37,871 nucleotides of DNA from Armatimonadota bacterium (GTDB taxonomy: Bacteria > Armatimonadota > Armatimonadia > Armatimonadales > Capsulimonadaceae), in contig JANXMY010000110.1 in the NCBI GenBank assembly GCA_025354405.1, positions 1 through 37,871 of the forward strand, in the 5' to 3' direction. The position numbers and the translations under genes are program-made. The notes beneath the pieces were generated by a model, which ran no database searches, had not been told where the DNA came from, and saw only the letters and a list, made by a program, of their open reading frames with translations. Of this stretch, positions 27,089-35,156 are shown in pieces; position 1 is the stretch's first letter; each line of letters starts with the position of its first letter.

Positions 27089-28078
27089 GTGGAAATACAA
27101 GACCGAGTGGAAGCTGCGCCGCCCGTCCCGGAAGGACTCCTGGCGGTCGCGGAGATGATGCGGCTGGTCGCTGACCAGATTGAGACCGTGATTGTCGGCA
27201 AGCGCGGCGCGATCGAACTGGCTCTGACGGCCTTTCTGGCCGGGGGGCATGTGCTGATCGAAGATATCCCGGGGGTCGGCAAAACTACCCTGGCGAAAGC
27301 ACTCGCGAAAGCGCTGGGCCTGGTTTTCAAGCGGGTCCAGTTTACGCCCGACCTGCTGCCCGCCGACATCACCGGCACGACCATCTTCAACCAGAAGACG
27401 GCCCAGTTCGAGTTTCGGGAAGGCCCCGTCTTCGCGAATATCGTGCTGGCCGACGAGATCAACCGGGCGACTCCGAAAACGCAGTCCAGCCTTCTGGAGT
27501 GTATGGAAGAGCAGCAGGTGACCACGGACGGCATCACCTATAAGCTGCCCCACCCATTTTTCGTCATCGCCACGGAGAACCATATCGAATCGCATGGCAC
27601 CTACCCGCTGCCAGAGGCCCAGCTGGACCGCTTTCTGCTGCGTCTTTCGATCGGATATCCCGACGCCGAAGAAGAGAGCCGCATTCTGGCCCAGCAGACC
27701 CGCCTCAAGCCCCTCGACGCCCTGGGACCTGTGACCACCCGCGAACAGATCCTGCGCCTCCAGGAAGAGGCCCACGCCGTCTTCGTCGCCCCGGCCCTGC
27801 GTGACTACATCGTCGCCATCGTCGGCGCGACCCGCACCCATCCCCAGGCCGCCCTCGGAGCCAGCCCGCGCGGATCCCTCGGCCTTCTCCACGCCGCCCA
27901 GGCCTACGCCGCCATCGCGGGACGAACCTATGTCCAGCCCGATGACATCAAGCGCCTGGCCGTGCCTGTCCTCGCCCACCGCCTCATCCTCCGCCCCGAA
28001 ACCCGCGTCAAGCGCGTCACCGGCCCCGCAGTGATCGAAGAGATCCTCGGCCGCATTCCGGTGCCGACGTCTTTGTGA
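27089..28078 (+). CDS. MoxR-family AAA+ ATPase
   Basis: Cytoplasmic AAA+ chaperone-like ATPase of 329 aa, a normal MoxR length. Walker A is PGVGKTT (61-67), Walker B LADEINRA (~120-127), followed by the family pattern TPKTQSSLLECMEE, a sensor-1 region FFVIATENHIE, the arginine-finger area LPEAQLDRFLLR and the lid ASPRGSLGLLHAAQAYA. MoxR proteins usually help insert cofactors or mature partners encoded next door, with DUF58 and von Willebrand A proteins. None of these follows here, so its client is unknown. It starts at GTG 27089, 45 bases after greA, with only a weak ribosome site, and may be cotranscribed with greA. Confidence 0.9.
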   Translation: MEIQDRVEAAPPVPEGLLAVAEMMRLVADQIETVIVGKRGAIELALTAFLAGGHVLIEDIPGVGKTTLAKALAKALGLVFKRVQFTPDLLPADITGTTIFNQKTAQFEFREGPVFANIVLADEINRATPKTQSSLLECMEEQQVTTDGITYKLPHPFFVIATENHIESHGTYPLPEAQLDRFLLRLSIGYPDAEEESRILAQQTRLKPLDALGPVTTREQILRLQEEAHAVFVAPALRDYIVAIVGATRTHPQAALGASPRGSLGLLHAAQAYAAIAGRTYVQPDDIKRLAVPVLAHRLILRPETRVKRVTGPAVIEEILGRIPVPTSL

Positions 28079-28091
28079 AACAGGATTGGCA

Positions 28092-28159
28092 CCGGCATTT
28101 AGGTGTTGCCCTCTCGGGCCCCGGCATTTAGGTGTCGGACCCCGGCATTAAAATGCCGG
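28092..28159. repeat. CCGGCATT repeat cluster ending in a palindrome
   Basis: CCGGCATT occurs at 28092, 28121 and 28142; the first two continue identically with TAGGTGT, and the third is followed by its own reverse complement. This resembles small interspersed palindromic (REP-like) units. No transposase is nearby. Confidence 0.6.
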
Positions 28160-28452
28160 TCTATTCGGAGAAAGTCACTGCGTGACTGAGATCAACCTCC
28201 CCGCAGGGGGGCTGCTTGCCGCGTCCTATTCGTCTTTTCCTACCCCGTATTTCCACTTGGCACGAATTATGCATAGGAGGAGACTGTGAGGCCAGTCGCC
28301 TCTTGCAAGACGCGCCCTGCCCGGCACTTCTGCACCCCGCCAAGGACGGCAATTTTCTTCCTTCTCCAGAAGAGTTTGTCTTACGGAAGAGGACGGATGC
28401 AAAAGCGCCGGGTGTGGTGTTTTTTTCGCAGGGAAATTTCGCGGCAGGCGAG

Positions 28453-28458
28453 TATAAT
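28453..28458 (+). promoter_or_regulatory. -10 box placed for leaderless transcription
   Basis: TATAAT ends six bases before the ATG at 28465, so the expected transcript start coincides with the start codon. No ribosome site is present in the intervening AGCACA. No clear -35 is seen. Confidence 0.6.
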
Positions 28459-28464
28459 AGCACA

Positions 28465-28773
28465 ATGAACCTCCTCGCAAAACAAGACGAGAAAGTCCTG
28501 GATCAATCGCTGAGTGTGCTTCTGGCAACGCACGGTTATCCGCAGGTACTGGCGCACTTGGTGCGGCTCGCCCAGCGCGAACAAAAGCCAATGCCTAGTG
28601 CGAAATATCTGATGACACTGACTCCCGAGGAAAGGGAACCGTTTCTGGCCGCCGCCGCTGCCGATGCCCTGCCGCTCTACGAAGCGGACATCGCAAGACC
28701 GGAAGCGGAGCGGGTCTTGACAGCCGATCTGGAAACAGGCGATTTCCACGACTATGAGACGAGCCATGGTTGA
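28465..28773 (+). CDS. Putative antitoxin preceding a MazF/PemK gene
   Basis: Small acidic protein of 102 aa. The C-terminal half, LTPEEREPFLAAAAADALPL then YEADIARPEAERVLTADL and DFHDYE, resembles small proteins that precede MazF/PemK toxins; the disordered acidic end would suit toxin neutralisation. The N-terminal part is predicted helical (KVLDQSLSVLLATHGYPQVL) and could bind DNA or dimerise. ATG 28465 is chosen because a TATAAT lies just upstream. The stop overlaps the toxin start by eight bases (ATG at 28766), the usual antitoxin-toxin coupling. The role rests on context and resemblance; I cannot name a defined family. Confidence 0.6.
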   Translation: MNLLAKQDEKVLDQSLSVLLATHGYPQVLAHLVRLAQREQKPMPSAKYLMTLTPEEREPFLAAAAADALPLYEADIARPEAERVLTADLETGDFHDYETSHG

Positions 28774-29131
28774 TCCATAACGGGGCGAAATATGGCGTGT
28801 GGATTTCGAGCCGGTGGAAGGCTCGGAAATCGGCAAGCTCCGGCCCGCCCTCGTCATCGGTGATGAGACGCTGGGGCGTCTACCGGTACGGATCGTGGTA
28901 CGGATCGTGGTACCGATCACGGGCTGGGATACGCGTTACCGACAGTATCCGTGGATGACAGAGCTAAAGGCGAACATCGGTACCGGCTTGTCAAAAGTTT
29001 CAGCCGCAGATGCTTTGCAAATTCGCACCGTTTCTCTGCATCGGTTCCAGGAAAAGCTCGGAACACTTCCCATGGGAATCGTAGACGAGATCGCCAGCAG
29101 CATCGCGCTGTGTCTCCGGGTACCTCTTTAA
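28766..29131 (+). pseudogene. MazF/PemK-family toxin with early stop and internal duplication
   Basis: MazF/PemK toxins are small sequence-specific mRNA ribonucleases. The frame reads MVDP-stop-RGEIWRVDFEPVEGSE: an in-frame TAA (28778-28780) is the fifth codon, right before the hallmark RGEIWRVDF strand. Downstream the family is plain: LRPALVI with the conserved Arg, VVPITGWD, GLSKVSAADALQIRTV, and LGTLPMGIVDEIASSIALCL. There is also a 12-base tandem duplication, GTACGGATCGTG at 28886-28897 and 28898-28909, so LPVRIVVPIT has become LPVRIVVRIVVPIT. Restart at GTG 28799 would remove the first beta-strand. The toxin is probably inactive unless the stop is bypassed. A sequencing error at the TAA is the main alternative. 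Confidence 0.75.
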
Positions 29132-29174
29132 CAATTTCAAGCTTCTCCCCCGTATTTCCAAGTGAAAAGCTATG

Positions 29175-30323
29175 TCACAGGCTATTCGCCACCACCAGGA
29201 CATCAATACCCCGCACCTGGCGGATCAGCTTGCTGACGATCGAGCCTTGCAGGGTCTCCTGCCAGGCCGAGCGGCCGGAATGGCCGATGATGATCTCTGT
29301 GACCTGCGACTTGTGGGCGTATTCGGCAAGTGCCGCGGCGACGTCACGGCCGGTGACCTGCTCCAGACGGATATTCAGGCGTGAGGCCAGTGCGAAGTCG
29401 GTATCCAGGACTTTCTGCTGGGCGGACGAAACTTTGTCGTCGGCGACATACACGGCGACGATCTCCGCATGGAGGACGCGTGCGATGCGCCAGCCCCGAC
29501 GCAGAAGGCGGTCGGAGGGCTTGTCTGGGGAAATGCAGACCATGACGCGCTCCTGAGTCTGCCAGAGTTCGGTGACGTCGTTGTCCGCCCGGTACGTCTG
29601 CACGGAGCGGTCCACTTCCGAAGCGACTTCGCGGAGGGCAATCTCCCGCAAAGCCGACAAATTCCCCTCTGTAAAGAAGTTTGAGAGTGCCTGAGGGACC
29701 TTCTCCTGCGGGTAGACATCGCCGCGCTCCAGCCGGTGGATCAGGGCGCGGGGCGTGATATCGATGCTGACGATCTCGTCGGCCTCGCCCAGCACCCAGT
29801 CCGGCACAGTCTCCCGCACTTTAATTCCCGTGATCTGCTGCACCGTGTCGTTCAGCGATTCGAGGTGCTGGACATTCATCGTGGAAAGGACATTGATCCC
29901 TGCCGCAAGAATATCCAGAACGTCCTCGTAGCGCTTTTCATGCGGACTGCCGGGGATATTGGTGTGCGCCAGCTCATCCACCACCACCCACTTCGGGTGA
30001 CGGGCGATCACGGCGGCGGCGTCCATCTCTTCGAACGTCGATCCCCGGTACTCCATCGTCTTGCGTGGGACGATCTCCAGATCCCCGATCTGTGCCTGGG
30101 TGCCTTCGCGTCCATGGGTCACGACGAACCCGATCACGACATCCTGGCCGCGCTCGCCTTTGCGCCGGTTCGCCTCGGAGAGCATTTCATAGGTCTTGCC
30201 CACACCGGCGGCGAAGCCGAGAAAGAGCTTGAGGCGACCCCGCCCCGCTTTACGCTCTTCGCGCTGGACACGGGCTAATAACTCTTCAGGGGTCGGTTTT
30301 TTGGGGGGTTCTTCATGTGGCAT
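29175..30323 (-). CDS. kdpD: Short KdpD: KdpD plus universal stress domains, no histidine kinase
   Basis: A 382-aa protein matching the cytoplasmic N-terminal part of the K+ sensor kinase KdpD. The KdpD domain has Walker A GFAAGVGKT (36-44) and Walker B-like WVVVDELAHTN (~112-122), and the hallmark MNVQHLESLND. A universal stress domain follows (~255-380; VMVCISPDKPSDRLLRRGWR, EIIIGHSGRSAW). The four membrane helices, GAF and histidine kinase domains of full KdpD (about 890 aa) are absent; the protein ends normally at LVVANSL. Such short forms are known in cyanobacteria and Deinococcus. In Staphylococcus aureus the KdpD stress domain binds c-di-AMP; a similar role here is only inference. It starts four bases after the second kdpA, so translation is likely coupled. 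Confidence 0.9.
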   Translation of the reverse strand: MPHEEPPKKPTPEELLARVQREERKAGRGRLKLFLGFAAGVGKTYEMLSEANRRKGERGQDVVIGFVVTHGREGTQAQIGDLEIVPRKTMEYRGSTFEEMDAAAVIARHPKWVVVDELAHTNIPGSPHEKRYEDVLDILAAGINVLSTMNVQHLESLNDTVQQITGIKVRETVPDWVLGEADEIVSIDITPRALIHRLERGDVYPQEKVPQALSNFFTEGNLSALREIALREVASEVDRSVQTYRADNDVTELWQTQERVMVCISPDKPSDRLLRRGWRIARVLHAEIVAVYVADDKVSSAQQKVLDTDFALASRLNIRLEQVTGRDVAAALAEYAHKSQVTEIIIGHSGRSAWQETLQGSIVSKLIRQVRGIDVLVVANSL

Positions 30324-30327
30324 AACG

Positions 30328-32052
30328 CTATTTTACCATCAGATGCTCTAGGATTGGGCCTAATGCCAAAGCCGGTAAAAAACTCAAGCCGACCACAATG
30401 ATGGCGGTGCCGATTAGCAGCCCTGCGAACAGCAGCGAATCTGTTGGCAAAGTGCCGGACGTCGTCTGTCGACGGCCTTGCCTTCCAAATCGTCCGGCCA
30501 GTGCCAGGGCAGGAAGAGCGAGGCCAAAGCGTCCGACGATCATAGCAATTGCCGTTGTGACATTGTAGAAAGGACTATTGACGCTGAGGCCTGCGAATGC
30601 CTGGCCGTTGTTAGCGAAGCAGCTGGAGTAGGCGAAAAATATTTCGGTGAAGCCATGTGGCCCGCTATTCGTCGTCAGTCCGTCCAAACCCGGCTTGGCA
30701 ATCACGGCGATTGCAGTTAGTATGAGGACGGTAAAGGGCATCGCAATTGTATACAGTGTGATCAGCTTGATCTCAGTCGGCCCGAGCTGCTTGCCCAGAT
30801 ATTCTGGAGTGCGCCCCACCATTAGTCCCGCGAGGAAAAGACCAATCAGAGCCACCATGATAATGCTGTATAGCCCCGTTCCCAGACCGCCGAAGACCAT
30901 CTCACCAAGCAGCATATTTACCAGCGGAGCCATCCCGCTGAGAGGCATATAGCTATCGTGCATGGAGTTCGTCGAGCCGGTCGCACCGTTCGAAGTGACT
31001 ATCGCCGTCAAGACCGAGGCACCAATGCCGAATCGAGTTTCCTTGCCTTCCATATTGCCGCCAGGCTGCCCGGCTGTTGCCGATGGAATAAGATTTGCCG
31101 TCCGTATCGTCGTCAAATTGCCCTGCTGCTCAGGCCCGGCACAGAAGAAGAGGCCTCCGGTGAACATAACAGTCATCACCCAGAATAGGACCCAGCCCTG
31201 CCGTGGCCGCCCAATCATCCGTCCAAAGGTGAAAGTCAGGGCAGCGGGAAGCGCCACGATCGCAAGCATCTCGATGAAGTTGGTGAGTGGTGTAGGATTT
31301 TCGAATGGATGCGCACCGTTGGCGTTGAAGAAGCCGCCGCCGTTCGTGCCTAAATTTTTAATGAGCTCCAGGGCGGCGACCGGCCCCTGTGCGATGGTCT
31401 GAGCTCCGCCTTCCAGACCTGTCGCTGACGTATAGTGCAGGAAGTTCATTGGAACACCTTGCCAGACCAGTATCAGACTTCCGATCAGTGAGAATGGCAG
31501 CAGCACCCAAAGCGTCGCACGCGTCAGATCTACCCAGAAACTCCCGAGCCTGTTCGAGTCGCGCCTGGCCAGACCCCGGATGAAAGCGATTCCAAGAGCC
31601 AGTCCCGATGCACCGGCCAGAAAGTTCTGCCCGGTCAGACCTGCCAATTGGCTGAAGTAGGACATTGTGTTTTCGCCGCCGTACGCCTGCCAAGTGGAAG
31701 TTGTCGCGAAACTGATGGCGGTATTCATCGCCAGGTCCAGTGACATCGGCGTGACTTGGAAGATCTTGTCGAACCAGGGCAGGAAGTTTTGGAGGCGAAG
31801 AAGAGTATACAGGACTATGGTCCCGGCGAAACTGAAGAAGATGAACGAAAGCGAATATTGCTTCCAGTCCATTTCGCTCTGAGCCTCGACGCCGCCGATC
31901 TTATAGATTCCGCGTTCAAGCGGGAGGAGTATCGGATCGAGAATAGTTTTGCCGCCATCAAAAACGTGTGCCATGTAGCTGCCGAGGGGTCTAACCAGCA
32001 GGCCAACTACCAGCAAAAAGGCCGCGTATTGTACAAAGTTTTCTGCACTCAT
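30328..32052 (-). CDS. kdpA: Second KdpA, potassium-channel subunit with altered filter
   Basis: KdpA is the polytopic subunit of KdpFABC that binds and passes K+. This 574-aa copy has the full set of helices and four pore-loop regions: ISFATTSTWQAYGGE (~113-127), LGTNGGGFFNANGAHP, SNGATGSTNSMHDSY and CFANNGQAFAGLS. Compared with the upstream kdpA of the same operon, loop 1 reads TTSTWQ for TNTNWQ, loop 3 ATGSTNS for SCGAVNS, and loop 4 NNGQAF for NNGSAF, so selectivity or affinity may differ. Start ATG 32052 has AGAGGA eight bases upstream. By eye its codons carry more A/T at third positions than those of the first kdpA, which would fit a separate origin. It is a full-length, intact reading frame, not a relic. 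Confidence 0.9.
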   Translation of the reverse strand: MSAENFVQYAAFLLVVGLLVRPLGSYMAHVFDGGKTILDPILLPLERGIYKIGGVEAQSEMDWKQYSLSFIFFSFAGTIVLYTLLRLQNFLPWFDKIFQVTPMSLDLAMNTAISFATTSTWQAYGGENTMSYFSQLAGLTGQNFLAGASGLALGIAFIRGLARRDSNRLGSFWVDLTRATLWVLLPFSLIGSLILVWQGVPMNFLHYTSATGLEGGAQTIAQGPVAALELIKNLGTNGGGFFNANGAHPFENPTPLTNFIEMLAIVALPAALTFTFGRMIGRPRQGWVLFWVMTVMFTGGLFFCAGPEQQGNLTTIRTANLIPSATAGQPGGNMEGKETRFGIGASVLTAIVTSNGATGSTNSMHDSYMPLSGMAPLVNMLLGEMVFGGLGTGLYSIIMVALIGLFLAGLMVGRTPEYLGKQLGPTEIKLITLYTIAMPFTVLILTAIAVIAKPGLDGLTTNSGPHGFTEIFFAYSSCFANNGQAFAGLSVNSPFYNVTTAIAMIVGRFGLALPALALAGRFGRQGRRQTTSGTLPTDSLLFAGLLIGTAIIVVGLSFLPALALGPILEHLMVK

Positions 32053-32106
32053 CCTGAAGTTCCTCTGAAAAAAACTCGGAACCGTATCTTATGGCTTATT
32101 TTTTGT

Positions 32107-32146
32107 GGGCCGCACCCGGCAAGATGGGTACGGCCCTGGTTTTTTT
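32107..32146 (+). terminator. Intrinsic terminator facing against the kdp operon
   Basis: GGGCCG-C-ACCC (32107-32117) pairs with GGGT-A-CGGCCC (32126-32136), one mismatch, loop of eight, followed on the plus strand by seven T's (32140-32146). On the minus strand, the direction of kdp, the hairpin is followed by A's, so it should not end kdp transcription. It lies in the 164-base gap between kdpC and the second kdpA. Confidence 0.6.
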
Positions 32147-32216
32147 CATAACGTGGCGAAATTTGCCTAACTGTCACTCTCCTTTTTCGTAACGATTGAA
32201 GCCCGCCTAGAAGAGG

Positions 32217-32849
32217 CTATTTTTTCGCTGCGTCTAGCGCTAGATTGAGTTTCAGGACGTTGACGGCTGGCTCGCCTAAGACGCCAAGGCCACGGCCCGA
32301 GGTATTCTCTGCGATCAGACCACGTATTGCTTCTTCCGAGAGGCCGCGTGCTTTCGCAACGCGGGCGACTTGAATCTGGGCATTGGCCGGGCTGATCTGC
32401 GGGTCCAGACCCGAGGCAGAGCGGGTAACGGCATCGACCGGGACCCGGGTGGTTGCTGCTAGGCCATTTTCGGTGCGATAGGCTTTCGCCAGATCGGCAA
32501 CGCCGTCAAAGTCGGCGGGGTCCGGCTTGCCGGGAGACAGGTCCTTCTTGTGGACACCGTTGATCAGCTTATCGCTGGTCGGGCCTAAATTCGTGCCGCC
32601 GCTGGCTGTCGGGTCATAGCCATTACCTGCCGCTGAGGGGCGAGGATGGAAGTACTCGGGCTTCGTGAACCCCTGTGCCAGCAGCTCCGAGCCGATTACC
32701 TGGCCCTGCGCATTTCGGATGAGGCTGCCATTCGCCTGATGCTTAAAGGCGACCTGGGAGATCCCCCAGACGACCAGCGGGTAGACACCGCTGACGAGAA
32801 GCAGCAAGATGAATGTGATGCGAAGCGAGATAAGTAGTTGTTTTGCCAT
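32217..32849 (-). CDS. kdpC: KdpC, potassium-transporting ATPase subunit C
   Basis: KdpC is the single-helix subunit that stabilises the KdpFABC complex and increases ATP affinity. From the ATG at 32849 it is 210 aa, within the family range of about 190-210. The N-terminal helix (QLLISLRITFILLLLVSGVY) is followed by the family marks YFHPRPSAAGNGYDPTASGG, TNLGPTSDKL and DAVTRSASGLDPQISPANA. An upstream in-frame GTG at 32897 would add 16 charged residues; the ATG has a GGA-containing purine run upstream and leads straight into the helix. The gene starts 64 bases after kdpB. Confidence 0.95.
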   Translation of the reverse strand: MAKQLLISLRITFILLLLVSGVYPLVVWGISQVAFKHQANGSLIRNAQGQVIGSELLAQGFTKPEYFHPRPSAAGNGYDPTASGGTNLGPTSDKLINGVHKKDLSPGKPDPADFDGVADLAKAYRTENGLAATTRVPVDAVTRSASGLDPQISPANAQIQVARVAKARGLSEEAIRGLIAENTSGRGLGVLGEPAVNVLKLNLALDAAKK

Positions 32850-32912
32850 TGGTTTTTCCTTAAAAAAAGCCTTTCGTAACCTAACCCCGGCGATCACGCC
32901 GAAGTTAGGTTC

Positions 32913-35081
32913 CTAATGCGCCGGAGCACAGTGCAGTGCGACCACGGCCCAGTCGAGCAGCTTGATGCACGGGAATGGCAGCAGGATGCCGAAGAGGCCC
33001 CAGACCGTCAGGTTGCGCCGCAGCAGGGCCGCCGCGCCCATTGGCTTGTAGGGGACACCGCGCAGGGCGACGGGGATCAAGGCGATGATAATCAGCGCAT
33101 TGAAGATCACCGACGCCAGCACTGCCGAGTACGGCGAGTGCAGCTGCATGATATTCAAGGCCCAGAGCGGCCCATGGGCCGTGCCCGAGAGAAGGTAGAG
33201 TGTCGAGAACATCGCCGGGATGATCGCGAAGTACTTGGCGACGTCGTTTGCAATCGAGAACGTCGTCAGTGCCCCACGTGTCATCAGAAGCTGCTTGCCG
33301 ATCTCCACAATCTCGATCAGCTTGGTCGGGTTGGAGTCCAAATCGACCATGTTGCCCGCTTCTTTGGCGGCCTGTGTCCCTGAGTTCATGGCGACGCCCA
33401 CGTCGGCCTGTGCCAGTGCGGGGGCGTCGTTGGTGCCGTCGCCGGTCATGGCGACCAGTCGGCCCTCCGCCTGCTCTTTCTTGATCAGTGCCATCTTGTC
33501 TTCGGGCTTGGCCTGAGCAAGGAAATCGTCGACCCCCGCTTCCTGAGCAATCGCGGCGGCGGTCAGCGGGTTGTCCCCGGTGATCATGATGGTTCTGATG
33601 CCCATGGCCCGCAGATGGTCGAAGCGCTCCCGCATACCACCCTTCACGATGTCCTTGAGGTAGATGATGCCCAGTGGCTTCTCATTCAGGACGACCGCCA
33701 GTGGGGTTCCGCCCATTTTGGAGATGCCGTCGGCGATCTCCTGAAGCTCGGCGGGTACGGTGCCTCCGCTCTGCTTTACGTATTCGACCACTGCCTGGAC
33801 CGCGCCTTTGCGGACACGCGAGCCGGGGATGTTCACTCCGGACATGCGGGTCTGGGCGGTAAAGGGAATAAACTCAGTTTCATTCTCCTCCAGATGCCGC
33901 CCGCGCAAGTTGTACTTTTCCTTCGCCAGGACGACGATGGAGCGGCCCTCGGGTGTTTCATCGGCCAGCGAAGAAAGCTGAGCGGCATCGGCCAGCTCCG
34001 CAATGTCCACGCCCGGCAGGGGCAGGAACTCGGCGGCCTGCCGGTTGCCGAGCGTAATCGTGCCGGTCTTGTCCAGCAGCAGGACGTCCACGTCGCCCGC
34101 CGCTTCTACGGCTTTGCCGGACATCGCGAGGACGTTATATTGCATGACCCGGTCCATGCCCGCAATCCCGATGGCTGAGAGCAGCCCGCCGATGGTGGTC
34201 GGAATCAAGCAGACTAGCAGCGCAATCAGTACCGTGATGGAAGGGGCCGACCCCGAGCCTGCCTGGCCAACATTATAGAGGGCGAAGGGCAGCAGAGTTA
34301 CAGTCGCCAGTAGGAAGATAATCGTCAGGCCCGCAATCAGAATGTTCAAGGCGATCTCGTTGGGCGTCTTCTGCCGGGAAGCCCCTTCGACCAGGCTGAT
34401 CATGCGGTCGATAAATGTCTCACCGGGGTTTGCCGTAATCTCGATTTTGAGCTGATCTGAAATCACCTTCGTTCCGCCGGTCACCGCGCTCCGGTCGCCG
34501 CCCGCTTCGCGGATGACCGGGGCTGACTCGCCGGTAATGGCCGATTCGTCAACGCTGGCAATCCCTTCGATGATGGTGCCGTCGCTCGGGATGACATCGC
34601 CGACGGTGCAGAAGACGATTTCGCCTTTGCGCAGCGAGGAAGCCGAAACCTCTTCGATCTTCCCGTTTTTGTCCATGCGCTTGGCGCGGGTCGTCGTGCG
34701 GGTCTTGCGCAGCTCATCTGCCTGGGCCTTGCCCCGCCCCTCCGCGATCGCCTCCGCGAAGTTTGCAAACAGCACGGTGAACCAGAGCCAGAGCGCGATC
34801 TGACCGGTGAAGGCACGCTCCCAGCCGCCCATCGAGACGCCTGCTGCCGGAACCAAGCTGGCGAGAAAGATCAGCGTGGTCACCACGCTGCCGATCCAGA
34901 CCACGAACATGACCGGGTTTTTGGCTTCCAGGCGTGGGTCAAGTTTCTTGAAGGCGTCGCCCAGGGCACGGCGCACGATCGGCGGGTCAAAGAGAGGCCG
35001 TGTTCGGCTGGTACGCCGATCCGCCGGCTCAATTCCGTCCGGTATGGGACCCGGGGTTTGATTGGTTAAAGTTGTTGCCAT
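32913..35081 (-). CDS. kdpB: KdpB, P-type ATPase subunit of the potassium pump
   Basis: KdpB hydrolyses ATP to drive K+ uptake through KdpA. From ATG 35081 it is 722 aa (E. coli 682). Seen: TGESAPVI (actuator; its Ser corresponds to the inhibitory phosphorylation site of E. coli KdpB), [14 protein letters not shown] with the phosphorylated Asp at about residue 337, the nucleotide-binding region, and [19 protein letters not shown]. The N-terminus has about 30 extra polar residues before the first helix ([18 protein letters not shown]). An in-frame ATG at 35135 would add 18 proline-rich residues, but the DNA there is a palindrome plus 16-base repeats between genes, so the later ATG is preferred. 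Confidence 0.95.
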   Translation of the reverse strand: MATTLTNQTPGPIPDGIEPADRRTSRTRPLFDPPIVRRALGDAFKKLDPRLEAKNPVMFVVWIGSVVTTLIFLASLVPAAGVSMGGWERAFTGQIALWLWFTVLFANFAEAIAEGRGKAQADELRKTRTTTRAKRMDKNGKIEEVSASSLRKGEIVFCTVGDVIPSDGTIIEGIASVDESAITGESAPVIREAGGDRSAVTGGTKVISDQLKIEITANPGETFIDRMISLVEGASRQKTPNEIALNILIAGLTIIFLLATVTLLPFALYNVGQAGSGSAPSITVLIALLVCLIPTTIGGLLSAIGIAGMDRVMQYNVLAMSGKAVEAAGDVDVLLLDKTGTITLGNRQAAEFLPLPGVDIAELADAAQLSSLADETPEGRSIVVLAKEKYNLRGRHLEENETEFIPFTAQTRMSGVNIPGSRVRKGAVQAVVEYVKQSGGTVPAELQEIADGISKMGGTPLAVVLNEKPLGIIYLKDIVKGGMRERFDHLRAMGIRTIMITGDNPLTAAAIAQEAGVDDFLAQAKPEDKMALIKKEQAEGRLVAMTGDGTNDAPALAQADVGVAMNSGTQAAKEAGNMVDLDSNPTKLIEIVEIGKQLLMTRGALTTFSIANDVAKYFAIIPAMFSTLYLLSGTAHGPLWALNIMQLHSPYSAVLASVIFNALIIIALIPVALRGVPYKPMGAAALLRRNLTVWGLFGILLPFPCIKLLDWAVVALHCAPAH

Positions 35082-35094
35082 AGATTTCACTCTT

Positions 35095-35156
35095 CCCGGC
35101 CCTGGAGGGCCGGGTTCTTGAGAAGCCGGGTTCATAAAGAGCCGGATTTAGAAAGT
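35095..35156 (-). repeat. Palindrome and 16-bp tandem repeats between kdpA and kdpB
   Basis: CCCGGCCCT (35095-35103) and AGGGCCGGG (35106-35114) form a 20-base palindrome. Three 16-base units starting GCCGGGTTC, GCCGGGTTC and GCCGGATTT follow at 35109, 35125 and 35141, the last running into the kdpA stop. The hairpin lies just upstream of the kdpB ribosome site and could adjust kdpB translation relative to kdpA. Confidence 0.6.

Larger units (their letters stand above)
28079..28464. other. Gene-free spacer rich in short palindromes
   Basis: I see no convincing gene. It carries two direct copies of CCGGCATTTAGGTGT (28092-28106, 28121-28135), then CCGGCATTAAAATGCCGG, a perfect palindrome with a 2-base centre (28142-28159). 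Next come AGTCAC-TGC-GTGACT (28173-28187) and CCCC-GCA-GGGG near 28200. A frame open across the right part (from 28216) is read as an unlikely upstream extension of the antitoxin gene. Confidence 0.6.

Noticed and set aside
26996-27979. 327-codon minus-strand frame over moxR
   Set aside because: Antisense to a clearly recognised MoxR gene.
28216-28464. N-terminal extension of the antitoxin to 185 residues
   Set aside because: The added residues look non-coding, cross the palindromic spacer and the TATAAT, and have no ribosome site.
32053-32216. c-di-AMP (ydaO) or other riboswitch before the second kdpA
   Set aside because: The gap would suit one, but I cannot find the conserved ydaO core; only a plus-strand terminator is clear.
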